DNA of 64,000 nt from Pichia kudriavzevii (lineage: Eukaryota; Ascomycota; Pichiomycetes; Pichiales; Pichiaceae). The DNA is taken from assembly GCF_003054445.1 (NCBI RefSeq), contig NC_042510.1, forward strand, positions 1,178,001-1,242,000, given 5' to 3'. Shown here one piece after another: positions 30,518-46,113 of this stretch (position 1 is the stretch's first letter; the number at the start of each line of letters is the position of its first letter). The notes under the pieces were generated by a model, which saw only the letters and a list, made by a program, of their open reading frames with translations, ran no database searches and was not told where the DNA came from. Made by a program: the position numbers and the translations under genes.

Positions 30518-32029
30518 TCATCTAATGAAAATTTTGTGGTGGTACAAAAACATTGTAAAACCTGCTAGAAGGATTTCATAAGCTAGCAAAATCCCTGTAC
30601 TCTCAAAAGCACCGCAATCAATTGTGTTGATGGTCAAATTTATCAACCCAGTCACCAAATTAGAAACTAAAAATAAAACCAGTGAGTTTCGATTGACAGC
30701 ATCTAAAGAAGCCGGAATATATTCTTGACTGATGAGGTCATCTATAACAGTTTCAACATCCGAGCCTTCATCAGAGATAACAGTTGTTTCCATTCCTCCC
30801 ATCACAAATCTCTCAATCAATCCATATATAAATAAAAATGAGCAGTTGTAAGCAGAAACCCAAATAACATACAACATATTTGCCATACGACGGGATACGG
30901 AATAGGAATAACAGGTGTCGATAATGAAATAACCCAACTGAAAGAAAACGGCGGCATAGAACAATGTGCCCAAAAATGAACGTCCTTTGAATCCACCACT
31001 GTATTTTTTGATAAGATCCTCTCTCTTAATACCAACTCGAAAGAATGAATTAGGCAGTGGCACAACTGGCAAAATGGCTGCACCTAATGCAAAGCCGTTC
31101 AAAAAGATGGCAAAATAGCCAAGCAATGAAAAAATGCCCTCCCTGTTTGCAGAAAACAGGTCATCTCTTGAACTCGCAACAATATATTCAAGCCCGCCAT
31201 GGAGCAATATGTACTCGTATACAATTGAAACCAAAATAGAAGTTAAAACTGGAGATAGCTTCACAATGATAGGTGCCAAAAGAGCATTTAAGATAGGCAA
31301 AAATCCAAGGGTAAAAAAGAAATTCCAATGTCTTCCATACTCAGTGACATGTTCATGATAATCAACTGATTTTACGCTAATTAATCGTATGCAACCCAGA
31401 ATTAGAATAGGAACACAACTTTTGACTGTAGCAGTCAAATTCCTGAAATAGCTAAATCTGCCCTCAAATATCTGCCTAATGTAAGATCTTACATTAATCA
31501 ACCCCATGCTGAACACAAACGATCCAACACCCAAATCCATTAAACTAGTTCCCCAAGTTTCGACTTTTGCAAAACGACGAGGAAATACAGGAAAATCTAC
31601 CGCCATGATACATATGCACGTTATAACCATCATCTGTGCTCTGTACACGGTAACAAATGTTTTAAAGGGAAGCAATTGCTTCACCGTCATATTTCTGAGA
31701 TTGACAGTGATTTTTCTGGCTGTCTTAGTTGTGAGTGACGTGACCGATGATGACGCAAAAACTGGAACAAGAGGTAAAATATTCAGTACCACAAGCAATG
31801 GAATGTTATTGGAGTATATTGTTGTTGAAAACAGAAGATTGTTCCAACTGAGTTGAAAGTCAACCAGTTTGCCCACAATTCCTTCAGAGAACACGTTGGT
31901 TCTCCTCTTTAGAACGCACCATATTAAGTAGGAGATGGCACTGATTGAGGTAACCAGATAAATATCTAACGTCGAGCCACCAACTAAGTCGCTGACAAAC
32001 TGCGTCTTCCTTTCTTTGTACGTACTCAT
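30518..32029 (-). CDS. GWT1: GPI inositol-acyltransferase Gwt1
   Basis: An ER membrane enzyme that acylates the inositol of glucosaminyl-phosphatidylinositol in GPI-anchor synthesis; it is the target of the antifungal manogepix. The 503 residues from the ATG at 32029 (490 in yeast) contain many hydrophobic helices and the family signature DFPVFPRRFAKVETWGTSLMDLGVG near residues 145-170 (given here in part of its context). The window's open frame extends two codons to a TTG, which I do not use. It diverges from GCN2 across 172 bp containing a CACGTG at 32110-32115. Confidence 0.95.
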   Translation of the reverse strand: MSTYKERKTQFVSDLVGGSTLDIYLVTSISAISYLIWCVLKRRTNVFSEGIVGKLVDFQLSWNNLLFSTTIYSNNIPLLVVLNILPLVPVFASSSVTSLTTKTARKITVNLRNMTVKQLLPFKTFVTVYRAQMMVITCICIMAVDFPVFPRRFAKVETWGTSLMDLGVGSFVFSMGLINVRSYIRQIFEGRFSYFRNLTATVKSCVPILILGCIRLISVKSVDYHEHVTEYGRHWNFFFTLGFLPILNALLAPIIVKLSPVLTSILVSIVYEYILLHGGLEYIVASSRDDLFSANREGIFSLLGYFAIFLNGFALGAAILPVVPLPNSFFRVGIKREDLIKKYSGGFKGRSFLGTLFYAAVFFQLGYFIIDTCYSYSVSRRMANMLYVIWVSAYNCSFLFIYGLIERFVMGGMETTVISDEGSDVETVIDDLISQEYIPASLDAVNRNSLVLFLVSNLVTGLINLTINTIDCGAFESTGILLAYEILLAGFTMFLYHHKIFIR

Positions 32030-32105
32030 TGCCAAATCAGTTCATAAAAGGTAATAGCAGAGAAGATGACACCTATCGTTAATAACAAACGGTCAAAATT
32101 GCTAA

Positions 32106-37358
<5,253 letters not shown>

Positions 37359-38293
37359 AAACAATGGTTTTGAAACATGTGCGTATGTATACCACAAATA
37401 GATACATGTATATGTGATTCGAGTAATAAACGATAAACCTAAAGAAATTCTACAACACCGTTAACCAAATGGTCGTTTCCCGTTTGATTAAGAAGACGGG
37501 ATTTACTTCTAATTGGCCTAGCAAAACTAACCTGAAAACCAACAGACCTTTAGTGTTAGGATCAAGAGCAAAAATTAGCGGCTAATATAATTCAGGTTGT
37601 TTTTTTTTTTTTTCTGACTTCTTGCAACCCGTACAAAAGAAAACATAGGGAAACCCATGTCAAGTTTAAAATGTTTAGATTAGACCAAAGTTTACTGGAA
37701 TTGGGAGGACCCGACAACCCATGTGCTCACAACTTCATTCGTCTCATAAAGAAAGTGAGATTTCTGTTTCCTCCAATTTCCAAAAGGGGCATGTAAACAC
37801 AACTGGGTTTACCATAAAAAAAACGTGCACATTGTGTATCTGTTTTGCCAAGGATTATTATACTTCCAAATAAATATGTATTAGTAATACACCAATACAA
37901 CAAAGCCTAATTTAAACAGGATTTCGGAGCTAGTGAATACAAGGACCTTTTTTGTCACTATTTGCAAAGCTGCTCTTATGACTAACGCCGAACTTTTCGC
38001 CATAACAATGGCTGAATTGGGTGCTCTAGGGTAGATTTTTCACATTATTTGCTTTTAGGCTCGGTTCAAACTCATAGAAAATCTTATCTCCGCCATTGTT
38101 TTGATGGAGAGAGAGAGAAAAAATGCATGTGGCTGTGCTGCAAGGGCTTCTTGTCTGTGGACAGGATGCAATTGTGGAAAGTTTATTTAATGAAGTTAGT
38201 CTCCCCCCCCCCCTTCCTTCCTTTCTCAAGCAATGATTTTATAGCCACCAGATAAATTATTTCAGATTTCTCTTGCAGACGCTAGTTTAACCA
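37359..38293. promoter_or_regulatory. Upstream region of the PDR-type transporter
   Basis: A 935-bp spacer holding the GCN2 3' end and the transporter promoter. There is a poly(dT) run near 37592-37613 and an 11-C homopolymer at 38203-38213 followed by TTCC repeats, about 80 bp before the ATG. I did not find a perfect PDRE (TCCGCGGA or TCCGTGGA) by eye. No gene is seen. Confidence 0.4.
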
Positions 38294-41200
38294 ATGAGTT
38301 TAGATCACATTGATGTTGACGATGAAATGGGTGAATACCAAGGATTCACCCCGCAAGTTGAGGGAAGCATTAAAGAATTGTCTAGAGAGTTTTCTGAAAA
38401 TGAACCCAACAGAGAGTTAATTAGAAAAATGACTACCTCCTATGTCCCCGATGTTGATGGTATTAATCCCTTTGAAACTGAAGATCCACGGCTAGATCCT
38501 AACAGTGATGAGTTTAGCTCCAAGTATTGGGTGAACAACCTGAAAAGGTTAGTTGAGAACAATCCGGACTTCTACAAACCAACAACGTTGGGGTTTGCCG
38601 CAAAAAACTTGGTTGCTCGTGGTGTTTCCTCAGATGCTGATTATCAGTCAAACTTTTTGAATTATCCATTCAAAATCTGCAGAGACTTATATATGGATAC
38701 GATTCGTAAAAATGACAAGTCCCGATATTTTGAGATTTTGAAATCAATGGATGTTCTCATCAAGCCCGGTACATTGACGGTCGTCTTGGGTAGACCTGGT
38801 GCCGGGTGCTCCACTTTTTTGAAAACAGTTGCTGCACAAACTTATGGTTTCAAAGTTGACAAGAATTCAGTTATAAGCTACGATGGCTTGACACCTAACG
38901 ATATAGTCAAACATTATAGAGGTGAGGTTATGTTTTCAGCTGAAACGGATAACCATTTCCCACACTTAACTGTTGGTCAAACTCTCGAATTTGCAGCCTT
39001 GATGAGAACCCCTCAAAATAGGTTTCCAGGTTCCAGTCGACGAAGCTACGCAAAACTAATAGCAGAGGTTTACATGGCCACATATGGTTTGTCTCACACG
39101 ATTAACACAAAGGTTGGTGATAACTATATTAGGGGTGTTTCTGGTGGTGAGAGGAAAAGAGTTTCTATTGCAGAAGCATCAATATGTGGTGCTAGTATTG
39201 AATGTTGGGATAATGCTACACGAGGATTGGATGCCGCAACTGCGTTGGAATTCGTCCGGGCTTTAAAAACACAGGCTCATGTTTTGAACGGTACCCCATT
39301 GATAGCTATTTATCAATGTTCTCAAGATGCTTACGACTTATTTGATAACGTGCTATTGTTATATGAGGGTTATCAGATTTATTTTGGCTCTGCGGTTAAT
39401 GCAAAGAAGTACTTTGAGACCATGGGCTATGAATGTCCGGAGCGCCAAACCACAGCAGATTTCTTAACTTCAATTACATCTAGTGCAGAAAGGGTTCCAA
39501 AGAAGGGTTTTGAGAACAAGGTTCCCAGAACTCCTTTAGAGTTTGCAACATATTGGAGGAATAGTGATGAGTATACTACGCTTGTGGGGGACATTGATGA
39601 GTACCTTAAAACGTGTCAGGAATTCAACACCAAAAATCAGTTTCATGATGCTCATGTTACCAAACAATCAAATCATACAACACCCAAATCATCTTTTCGT
39701 GTCTCCTATTGGATGCAGATAAAATACATATGTTTGAGAGACTATTGGAGAATACTTGGAGACCCTTCAATCATGCTATTTTCAGTTATTTCTAATATCA
39801 TCATGGGATTGATTTTGTCTTCTCTATTTTACAACTTATCTGCAACAACCGGCACATTTTACTATCGCTCTGCTGCGATGTTTTTTGCAGTGTTGTTCAA
39901 TGCATTTTCATCTTTGCTAGAGATTATGTCACTATTTGAAGCCAGACCAATTGTGGAGAAACATAAAACTTTTGCGCTATACCACCCATCAGCGGATGCT
40001 CTTGCATCCATTATCACACAAATTCCGGCAAAAATAGCAATATGTCTTGGTTTTAATATTATATTTTACTTTATGGTTCATTTCCGAAGAAATGCAGGCA
40101 GGTTCTTTTTTTACTTGTTGATCAACTTTACTACCACATTGGTAATGTCTCACATTTTTAGGTCTGTTGGTTCCATTTTCAAAACTTTAGCAGAGTCTAT
40201 GCCGCCCGCCGCTGTCCTATTGACAGCCATGGTTATTTATACGGGATTCGCTCTCCCTATTCCGTCCATGCTTGGGTGGTCTAGGTGGATCAATTACATT
40301 GACCCAGTTGCATACGCATTTGAGGCTCTACTTACTAATGAGTTTTCAGGGCTTAGGTTTGCATGTTCGGATTATATTCCTGGCTATCCAAACTTAGATT
40401 TACAGTACCAGGTTTGCAGCGTAGTTAGTGCGTTACCGGGTTATGACTACATCAATGGAACAGATTACATGGAACAAAACTACCAGTATTCCAGTTCACA
40501 CAGATGGAGGAATTTTGGAATCATTGTGGGCTTTGTCGTGTTCTTTTTAGGCGTTTATATAGGGTTGGTGGAAATCAATAAAGGTGCCATGCAAAAGGGT
40601 GAAATCATTCTATTTCAACAATCAAAGTTACGGAAATTGAGAAAGCAAGGCAGTAAGCTGAGCGGCAGTAATGACATTGAGGCTGCCACATCGATTGAAA
40701 AACGGGAATCCACCAGTGAAGATAGTGTAAGTGGTGAAGCTGATGTTAGTGATCTTGATGTTGGCACTGATATCTTCCATTGGAGAGATGTATGCTATGA
40801 AATTCAGATCAAATCAGAAACACGGAGAATCTTAAACCATGTTGATGGATGGGTGAAACCTGGTACTCTAACAGCTTTGATGGGTGCGTCGGGAGCAGGT
40901 AAAACCACATTGTTAGATGTATTGGCAAACAGAGTCACCATGGGAATTGTTTCTGGTTCTATGTTTGTTAATGGTAGATTGAGAGACCAGTCATTTCAAA
41001 GATCCACCGGATATGTTCAACAACAGGACTTGCATTTGGAAACATCGACTGTTCGAGAAGCTTTGAGGTTCTCTGCATATTTGAGACAGTCTCGGGATAT
41101 AAGTAAAGAAGAAAAGGATAGATATATCGAAAGTGTCATTGGCATTTTAGAAATGCAGTCGTATGCAGATGCTGTGGTTGGTGTTGCCGGTGAAGGATTG

Positions 41201-42754
41201 AATGTTGAGCAACGGAAGAGACTAACCATTGGCGTTGAGTTAGCTGCCAAACCTAAACTATTGTTATTTTTGGACGAGCCGACTTCAGGTTTAGATTCTC
41301 AAACCGCATGGTCAATTTGTCAATTGATGAGGAAATTAGCTGATCATGGACAGGCCATTTTATGTACAATCCACCAGCCGTCGGCAATATTGTTGAAAGA
41401 ATTTGATCGGTTGTTGTTCCTTGCTAAGGGAGGACGTACTGTTTATTTTGGTGATTTGGGTCAAAACTGTCAAACACTAATTAACTATTTTGAAAGCCAT
41501 GGCGCCGAAAAATGTCCACCGGAGGCTAATCCGGCAGAGTGGATGTTAAGCGTCATTGGTGCAGCTCCAGGGTCGCATGCCAAGCAGGACTATTTTCAGG
41601 TTTGGATGACCTCCCGTGAGAGAGAAGCAGTGGTGAGTGAACTAGAAGAGATGGAGAAAGAATTGTTAAAGAAGGAGGTTGACACATCACCCGAAAAGAA
41701 ACGTAGCTTTGCTTCCTCGTATGCAACACAATACAAGTATGTTACACTTCGAGTTATACAGCAGTATTGGCGAACTCCAAAATATATTTGGTCTAAGTTA
41801 TATCTCGGTACACTCAACTCCATATTCAGTGGATTCTCTTTCTTTAAAGCCGGTACTTCACTACAGGGATTACAAAACCAAATGTTATCTGTGTTTATGC
41901 TTTCGGTTATGGTGAATACATTGATTCAACAGATGCTACCATTGTACATGAAACAAAGGTCAGTTTATGAGTCAAGAGAAAGGCCATCTAAAACGTTCAC
42001 CTGGTGGATTTTCTTAGCTTCTCAAATGACAGCAGAATTTCCGTGGAATCTTTTGTGTGGTACAATATCATATTTTTGCTGGTATTATCCAATTGGATTC
42101 TATGAGAATGCAAGTGAAACCAACACTGTCCATGAAAGAGGTGCACTAGCTTGGTTGCTACTTATAGGATTATTCAACTATGCCTCATCATTAGGATTGA
42201 TGTGTATTGCGGGCATTGAAAACGAACAAAATGGGGCTAATTTGGCTAACTTGCTATTTATCATGTGTTTGAATTTCTGTGGTACATTGAAGTACCCAAC
42301 TGGATTTTGGTCTTTTATGTATTGGTTCAACCCCTTTACATATTGGGTTTCCTCGTTGGTTTCTACCGGTGTTGGCAATGCCAAGGTAATTTGTGAACCC
42401 AAAGAAATTGTATATGTCAGACCGGTACCGGGGAAGAGTTGCGAGGAGTTTTTGTCCGAAAGGATATCTCAAGCTGGCGGGTATTTGGCTGGTAGTAGGG
42501 ATGGTCTATGTGGGTTCTGCACAACCTCAAACACAAATTCCTTCTTGGAAGGAATCCATGCACATTATGGCACCAAATGGAGAGACTGGGGAATATTCAG
42601 CTGTTTTATTGCCTTCAATTTGATGCTTATGTTTTTATTTTATTGGTTAGCACGTGTTCCGAAAAAGAGTGACCGTGTTCAAGACTCTTCAAAATTAAAG
42701 AGTGATGAAACAAAAGTGTATAGTCAAGAGGAAAAAGCCTGGAGGAGCAACTAG
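38294..42754 (+). CDS. Pleiotropic drug resistance ABC transporter (Pdr5/Cdr1 type)
   Basis: A full-size plasma-membrane efflux pump of the fungal ABCG/PDR subfamily, 1,486 residues, arranged NBD1-TMD1-NBD2-TMD2. The halves show the usual PDR asymmetry. NBD1 has a cysteine in Walker A (GRPGAGCST), a good signature (VSGGERKRVSIAE) and a variant Walker B (CWDNATRGLDAATALEF). NBD2 has a canonical Walker A (GASGAGKTT) and Walker B (LLFLDEPTSGLDS) but a degenerate signature (LNVEQRKRLTIG). Each membrane half has about six hydrophobic helices with a cysteine-containing extracellular loop. Substrates are probably azoles and other hydrophobic compounds, inferred from the family. I cannot say which paralog (PDR5, SNQ2, CDR or ABC1 type) it is orthologous to. 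Confidence 0.93.
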   Translation: MSLDHIDVDDEMGEYQGFTPQVEGSIKELSREFSENEPNRELIRKMTTSYVPDVDGINPFETEDPRLDPNSDEFSSKYWVNNLKRLVENNPDFYKPTTLGFAAKNLVARGVSSDADYQSNFLNYPFKICRDLYMDTIRKNDKSRYFEILKSMDVLIKPGTLTVVLGRPGAGCSTFLKTVAAQTYGFKVDKNSVISYDGLTPNDIVKHYRGEVMFSAETDNHFPHLTVGQTLEFAALMRTPQNRFPGSSRRSYAKLIAEVYMATYGLSHTINTKVGDNYIRGVSGGERKRVSIAEASICGASIECWDNATRGLDAATALEFVRALKTQAHVLNGTPLIAIYQCSQDAYDLFDNVLLLYEGYQIYFGSAVNAKKYFETMGYECPERQTTADFLTSITSSAERVPKKGFENKVPRTPLEFATYWRNSDEYTTLVGDIDEYLKTCQEFNTKNQFHDAHVTKQSNHTTPKSSFRVSYWMQIKYICLRDYWRILGDPSIMLFSVISNIIMGLILSSLFYNLSATTGTFYYRSAAMFFAVLFNAFSSLLEIMSLFEARPIVEKHKTFALYHPSADALASIITQIPAKIAICLGFNIIFYFMVHFRRNAGRFFFYLLINFTTTLVMSHIFRSVGSIFKTLAESMPPAAVLLTAMVIYTGFALPIPSMLGWSRWINYIDPVAYAFEALLTNEFSGLRFACSDYIPGYPNLDLQYQVCSVVSALPGYDYINGTDYMEQNYQYSSSHRWRNFGIIVGFVVFFLGVYIGLVEINKGAMQKGEIILFQQSKLRKLRKQGSKLSGSNDIEAATSIEKRESTSEDSVSGEADVSDLDVGTDIFHWRDVCYEIQIKSETRRILNHVDGWVKPGTLTALMGASGAGKTTLLDVLANRVTMGIVSGSMFVNGRLRDQSFQRSTGYVQQQDLHLETSTVREALRFSAYLRQSRDISKEEKDRYIESVIGILEMQSYADAVVGVAGEGLNVEQRKRLTIGVELAAKPKLLLFLDEPTSGLDSQTAWSICQLMRKLADHGQAILCTIHQPSAILLKEFDRLLFLAKGGRTVYFGDLGQNCQTLINYFESHGAEKCPPEANPAEWMLSVIGAAPGSHAKQDYFQVWMTSREREAVVSELEEMEKELLKKEVDTSPEKKRSFASSYATQYKYVTLRVIQQYWRTPKYIWSKLYLGTLNSIFSGFSFFKAGTSLQGLQNQMLSVFMLSVMVNTLIQQMLPLYMKQRSVYESRERPSKTFTWWIFLASQMTAEFPWNLLCGTISYFCWYYPIGFYENASETNTVHERGALAWLLLIGLFNYASSLGLMCIAGIENEQNGANLANLLFIMCLNFCGTLKYPTGFWSFMYWFNPFTYWVSSLVSTGVGNAKVICEPKEIVYVRPVPGKSCEEFLSERISQAGGYLAGSRDGLCGFCTTSNTNSFLEGIHAHYGTKWRDWGIFSCFIAFNLMLMFLFYWLARVPKKSDRVQDSSKLKSDETKVYSQEEKAWRSN

Positions 42755-42848
42755 CTGCTATATCGTAAACCATTAAGGATAATGAAAAGTGCACATTCAT
42801 ATATGTATATGTATGTATGTCTTATATAGGTATACCTTGATTTAGTGT

Positions 42849-43439
42849 TTAATTTCCAGTAGAGTTTCCACTTGCATCGGGATCCCTCCCTGTTCTTTGG
42901 CCACTGGACATGCCGATACCTGGTACAGGCATAGTCAATGGAGGATCCGATAATCTAATCTCACCACGCCCAAGTGGGCATGTCCAGTCTACAGGGACGT
43001 AAGTTTCAGTGATTGCACGTTTGTACATATATGTCTTGCGCTTCTCTTCAACTTCTCGGCGACATAGTGGACATGATACGTTGTTTTTCAGCCATTCACG
43101 TATGCAAGAGTTCCCAAAAATGTGATTGCAAGGTAGCCTGACTGCGTAATGGTCAGCGTTTGGATCACAGAAGTCAGCAGTTGTAACATAAGTGGCTGTC
43201 TCCACCACCGGAAAGAAAATTGGCGGATCCGTCGTTTCATAGCCTTCTATCCCCGAAGGTGCCAAATCTGTCGATTTAGTGTATTGGTCGTAACATATAG
43301 AACAGGTGTTGTCTATATTCTCAAGTTCCACATCGGAAAGCCTGTGCAGATTTTCTAAGATGGATTTGGACGCTCTCTTTTTCCCAGTGAGAGACTCCAG
43401 TATACTCTCCAATCCGTCTAGCCCGTTCATATCGTCCAT
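42849..43439 (-). CDS. RING-finger protein similar to yeast YBR062C
   Basis: A 196-residue protein from the ATG at 43439. It has a C-terminal RING-H2 type zinc finger: CSICYDQY at the start, an insert of about 50 residues, then LPCNHIFGNSCIREWL and CPLCRREVEEKR. This suggests an E3 ubiquitin ligase. Size and layout match S. cerevisiae YBR062C (180 residues). The yeast gene has a 5' intron, so a short spliced first exon upstream is conceivable here, but I saw no TACTAAC near the start. The unusually long spacer between the second and third zinc pairs is notable. Confidence 0.78.
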   Translation of the reverse strand: MDDMNGLDGLESILESLTGKKRASKSILENLHRLSDVELENIDNTCSICYDQYTKSTDLAPSGIEGYETTDPPIFFPVVETATYVTTADFCDPNADHYAVRLPCNHIFGNSCIREWLKNNVSCPLCRREVEEKRKTYMYKRAITETYVPVDWTCPLGRGEIRLSDPPLTMPVPGIGMSSGQRTGRDPDASGNSTGN

Positions 43440-43546
43440 TATTAGTGGCAAATCAGATAAATCCAAAGAATGGATAGCCAAGACATGAGAAAATTTCAGA
43501 GTGAAAGGAAAAATACGCACTTTGAAGGATTACCATATTATAGAAA

Positions 43547-43552
<6 letters not shown>

Positions 43553-43579
<27 letters not shown>

Positions 43580-43580
43580 A
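43553..43580. repeat. (AT)n microsatellite
   Basis: An uninterrupted AT-dinucleotide run of about 27 bp in the 212-bp gap between the RING gene start and the PTI1 stop. Confidence 0.9.
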
Positions 43581-43651
43581 ATGTAGTTGTAGATATTCAA
43601 GAACAAACTATAATGAACCTAGTATTTATTATGATTTCTACTATTATGGAG

Positions 43652-44830
43652 TTATAGGTACTCGTTTCTTATCTGGGTGGCCATTTGACGTTCGCTCAGA
43701 GGGAGAACAGCGATTTGCTGTGGAGTCAGTTGTAGAACTTGGGCGATTAAACTCGATTCTTGCGGTGTGAGGAGCCTGAGTTTGGCTATTGTTTGAGGCG
43801 GGAAGGTAGCCCATTCTTGTGGTATATCTGCGTTTGATGTAGCCGTGGCAGGGTCTGCGATCCCCATCAATAGCAAAGCTTGGGCAGCAGCCACAGCTAA
43901 CTTTGGGTTCGCATTAAGAATCGAAGCTGCCTCTGCATACGTCTGTGGTGTTGGGTTAGGGGTGGATAGCAAGAGCTTGAGCTTTGCTAAAAGTTCAATC
44001 AAAACACCGGGCGGGATTGTAGATAAAGTCTTTGAAATTGGGTCTTGGTTCGGTAGAAGTGCAGTTTGCATTGACGGCGTTGGAGCGGGGAGATAAGATG
44101 AAGCATTTATTGGTTGTGGAGGTTGTTGCTGTTGCTGTTGCTGTTGTTTCGATGGTTGCAGAGGCAATGGAAGTGAAGGTATTGGTTGCTGTGGAAGTAT
44201 CGGTTGTTGTTGTTGTTGTTGTTGTTGTTGCTGCTGCTGCTGCTGCTGTTGCTGTATATGCTGGTGTTGGGCGTTCTGTAACTGTTGTACGTTATTCTTG
44301 GCGTTGAACTGCGATATCAAAGACGATATTTGTCGTAGGTCCATACCATTGGCTATCATTTGAGAGGCCATTGCTTTAATATCTGGGTTGTCTCGTATTG
44401 AACGTTTCAATAAACGAATGTGCGATCTGTCGTCAACAATCTGCAAGTCCATGTCGTCGTCTATATCACCGACATTTTCAGGCACCTTCTGCATCTCTGG
44501 CGGTAGTATGACATTTGACGGCAACAACAACCGGTTCAACTTAAGAACCGGTTTGTTCAAATGTTGGGAATTCCTTAATCCTTCCTTCGACAACTCGATT
44601 CTCAGTTTCTTGCGGCCTTCGATTCTCACCTTGCTCAAGATCGAGAGTGCGTTCAAGGCGTCCAAGGGAGTGAGGTACTCCACAAAGCAGAACCCCTTAT
44701 TCTTCGAAGCGTTGTCCATCATGCATCGGACATCAACAACTGGTCCTGAGCCACAAACAACACTCTGGATGACATCAACGTCCCAATTATACGGGATTGC
44801 CCCTACATATAGCACACAGGATGAAGACAT
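43652..44830 (-). CDS. PTI1: Pti1, CstF-64-like subunit of cleavage and polyadenylation factor
   Basis: An RNA-binding component of the CPF/APT complex for mRNA and snoRNA 3'-end formation. I use the ATG at 44830, giving 392 residues (425 in yeast); the frame runs further upstream only with a GTG. The N-terminal RRM (LYVGAIPYNWDVDVIQSVV, CGSGPVVDVRCM, NKGFCFVEYL) matches Pti1 better than Rna15 because of the SVVxGSGPVxD block and the conserved LNR segment after the RRM. A hinge-like segment (TIPPGVLIELLAKLKLLL) and the CstF-64 C-terminal helix (LIAQVLQLTPQQIAVLP) follow. The centre carries two polyglutamine runs. Confidence 0.88.
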   Translation of the reverse strand: MSSSCVLYVGAIPYNWDVDVIQSVVCGSGPVVDVRCMMDNASKNKGFCFVEYLTPLDALNALSILSKVRIEGRKKLRIELSKEGLRNSQHLNKPVLKLNRLLLPSNVILPPEMQKVPENVGDIDDDMDLQIVDDRSHIRLLKRSIRDNPDIKAMASQMIANGMDLRQISSLISQFNAKNNVQQLQNAQHQHIQQQQQQQQQQQQQQQQQPILPQQPIPSLPLPLQPSKQQQQQQQQPPQPINASSYLPAPTPSMQTALLPNQDPISKTLSTIPPGVLIELLAKLKLLLSTPNPTPQTYAEAASILNANPKLAVAAAQALLLMGIADPATATSNADIPQEWATFPPQTIAKLRLLTPQESSLIAQVLQLTPQQIAVLPLSERQMATQIRNEYL

Positions 44831-45102
44831 TGCTGCTGGTTTTCTCGTTGGTGTCGAACGGACCTGGCTCTCCTTATTCTGGCTTGTGTCTCCTTTAACA
44901 CTTGCAACTCTTTCCAACTGAATAGAAAGAAAAATCAAATTTTTCTGTAAACTGAAAAAAAATTTTTTTTTCCAGTTTTCATGCACTGGAAATTTGGAAA
45001 AACTGAGACAAATATACAAGTGAAGCACAACAAGGGGGGATTGTATAATGGCGAGTTAACAGTTGAGCTGCGTATCCTCTCCCGCTTCTTATACAATTGA
45101 AT
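44831..45102. promoter_or_regulatory. PTI1/DST1 divergent promoter with A/T palindromic tract
   Basis: A 272-bp bidirectional promoter. A run of A followed by a run of T (about 44954-44970) makes a self-complementary rigid tract, typical of nucleosome-free yeast promoters. No specific factor site is recognised. Confidence 0.4.
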
Positions 45103-46026
45103 ATGTCTATGTCTGTATCTGAGATAAAAACAGCCGTAAAGAGTCTCGATGCTGCTTTGGAAAGTAAATCGACCGACGATGTTCTGGCTATCTTGCACCA
45201 GCTCGACAACGAAGTCAACGCCACAGAATCCTTATTGAGAGAAACCAAGGTAGGTGTCCACGTGAACAAGGCACGTACTTACGAAGATAGCCGGGTGGTG
45301 TCCCTGGTTAAGAAGATAGTGAAGAAGTGGAAAGATGTGGTATCTATGGAGAAGAAGGAAAAGCGGAAACCCGGTCAAGCCAAGGCAGCATTGGTGCAAT
45401 CTGGAACACCAACGGCAGCAATGGCATCAACAACGCCAGCGGGTGACGCCACCAATACACACTTGCCGAACACTGTCTCCAAGACGAAGCCCGTCAACAG
45501 AACTCCAACAACGGATGGTGTCAAAATTGAAATCTATCCTGATACGACTCGTAATCGTTCTATAGCGGCATTATACACAGCATTGGCGGTTGATAGCGAT
45601 TTGTCGTCGGAACTGATACTGGAGAGATCTATCTCCATTGAAAAAGAGATATTCGGCACTAATGGTGTTGGCGATTCATATCGTACCAAGTTACGTTCAC
45701 TAATACTGAACATCAAGAACAAACAAAATAGCTCATTACGTGAGCAGATTCTCAATGGATCGCTTCTACCAAAGAGGTTGGTATCCATGACAAGTGCCGA
45801 GTTGGCGCCAGCGGCGTTGAAGGAAGAGATGCAACGTATGAAAGAAAGAAACTTGTTTCATGCCCAGGGTGCCGTTGAAAAAAGGGCAATCACAGACCGG
45901 TTTGTTTGTGGTAAATGCAAGAAGCGTGAAGTGTCATACTATCAAATGCAAACACGTTCTGCCGATGAACCTCTAACGACTTTCTGTACCTGTGAAAACT
46001 GTGGAAATAGATGGAAGTTCTGTTGA
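45103..46026 (+). CDS. DST1: Transcription elongation factor TFIIS
   Basis: Rescues backtracked RNA polymerase II by stimulating transcript cleavage. From the ATG at 45103 it is 307 residues (309 in yeast). Domain I is a helical LW-type domain (about 1-80). Domain II binds polymerase (DTTRNRSIAALYTAL onwards, about 145-255). Domain III is the zinc ribbon with the metal cysteines FVCGKCKKREVSYYQMQTRS and CTCENCGNRWKFC and the catalytic acidic hairpin SADEP. The ORF opens two codons earlier with a TTG, which I reject. Confidence 0.96.
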   Translation: MSMSVSEIKTAVKSLDAALESKSTDDVLAILHQLDNEVNATESLLRETKVGVHVNKARTYEDSRVVSLVKKIVKKWKDVVSMEKKEKRKPGQAKAALVQSGTPTAAMASTTPAGDATNTHLPNTVSKTKPVNRTPTTDGVKIEIYPDTTRNRSIAALYTALAVDSDLSSELILERSISIEKEIFGTNGVGDSYRTKLRSLILNIKNKQNSSLREQILNGSLLPKRLVSMTSAELAPAALKEEMQRMKERNLFHAQGAVEKRAITDRFVCGKCKKREVSYYQMQTRSADEPLTTFCTCENCGNRWKFC

Positions 46027-46113
46027 AAACATTGTTAGTAGGAAGGAAAAAAAAAAAATTTCACTTAAAGTTTACATGTATATATACACAGGAGCAACAC
46101 TTAAGAATTGAAT

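Noticed and set aside
30362-30568. 68-codon plus-strand frame overlapping the GWT1 3' end
   Set aside because: Starts at GTG without an ATG and overlaps a secure gene.
38040-38085. GGTTCAAACTC, another B-box-like sequence
   Set aside because: No T-stem pairing and no tRNA fold upstream.
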